Assembly: GCF_013304825.1 (NCBI RefSeq)
Contig: NZ_JAAWUO010000021.1
Span: 1 to 63,116, forward strand
Length of the DNA stretch: 63,116 bases
From: Blautia schinkii
GTDB lineage: Bacteria > Bacillota > Clostridia > Lachnospirales > Lachnospiraceae
Reading direction: 5' to 3'
Shown here: in pieces, positions 62,847 to 63,116 of the stretch
Layout: each line of letters begins with the position of its first letter
Position numbering within the stretch: the first letter of the stretch is position 1
Notes under the pieces: model-generated
What the model was told of the DNA's origin: nothing
What the model saw: only the letters and a program-made list of their open reading frames with translations
The model's database searches: none
Translations under genes and position numbers: made by a program

Positions 62847-63116
<270 letters not shown>

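Overview
The window is low-to-moderate GC Firmicutes DNA, most likely from a Blautia-like member of the Lachnospiraceae. The 16S rRNA gene that begins near 62847 has the Clostridia/Lachnospiraceae form, and the housekeeping genes (SigH, GlnRS, type 2 PyrF, long M29 aminopeptidase, RadA, ClpC) fit that family. The genus call comes from recognising the 16S 5' end by eye, not from a search.

Layout. (1) 1-17470 is an accessory island made from decayed integrative/mobilizable elements. It holds small cargo genes preceded by a shared 27-bp repeat, a truncated and nonsense-interrupted polyvalent (nucleotidyltransferase/YodL) element gene, and a complete BlaI/BlaR1-controlled beta-lactam response locus with a MecA-like PBP and two paralogous exported proteins. 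It also has a MobC/relaxase module with an oriT-like region, a ParE/RelE toxin-antitoxin pair, two XRE regulators with repeated operator candidates, a hairpin-rich stretch without genes, and an in-frame fusion of a sigma-like element regulator to the C-terminal half of a tyrosine integrase. That fusion and the truncations suggest that the parent ICE can no longer excise by itself. (2) 17471-36850 is chromosomal core: egsA-like dehydrogenase, ispF-cysS-mrnC-rlmB-sigH, tRNA-Thr, glnS, maf and HAD phosphatases, a large anchored surface protein, htpG with a CIRCE element, a stand-alone Spo0A C-terminal domain protein, degV and cspA. (3) 36990-41745 is the pyrimidine operon pyrC-F-K-D-E. (4) 41823-45494 holds small membrane proteins, VanZ, an HD phosphohydrolase and a long M29 aminopeptidase. 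(5) 45630-49119 is the purine genes purE-M-N-D. (6) 49350-54947 holds SseB, a YtrA-type GntR regulator next to clpC, and radA. (7) 54961-61777 is a tightly overlapping glycan operon: a GT2, two GlfT2-like galactofuranosyltransferase paralogues and an FrhB/pyruvyltransferase fusion. (8) 62398 to the end is an rRNA operon start with three tandem promoters and the first ~270 nt of 16S.

The strongest candidates for something new are the bla-type regulon whose operon carries two uncharacterised exported paralogues, the structured region at 16150-16410 next to the sigma-integrase fusion, the iron-sulfur/pyruvyltransferase fusion in the galactofuranose-like operon, and the lone Spo0A DNA-binding domain. 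Family names given as DUF numbers are from memory and were not checked by search.
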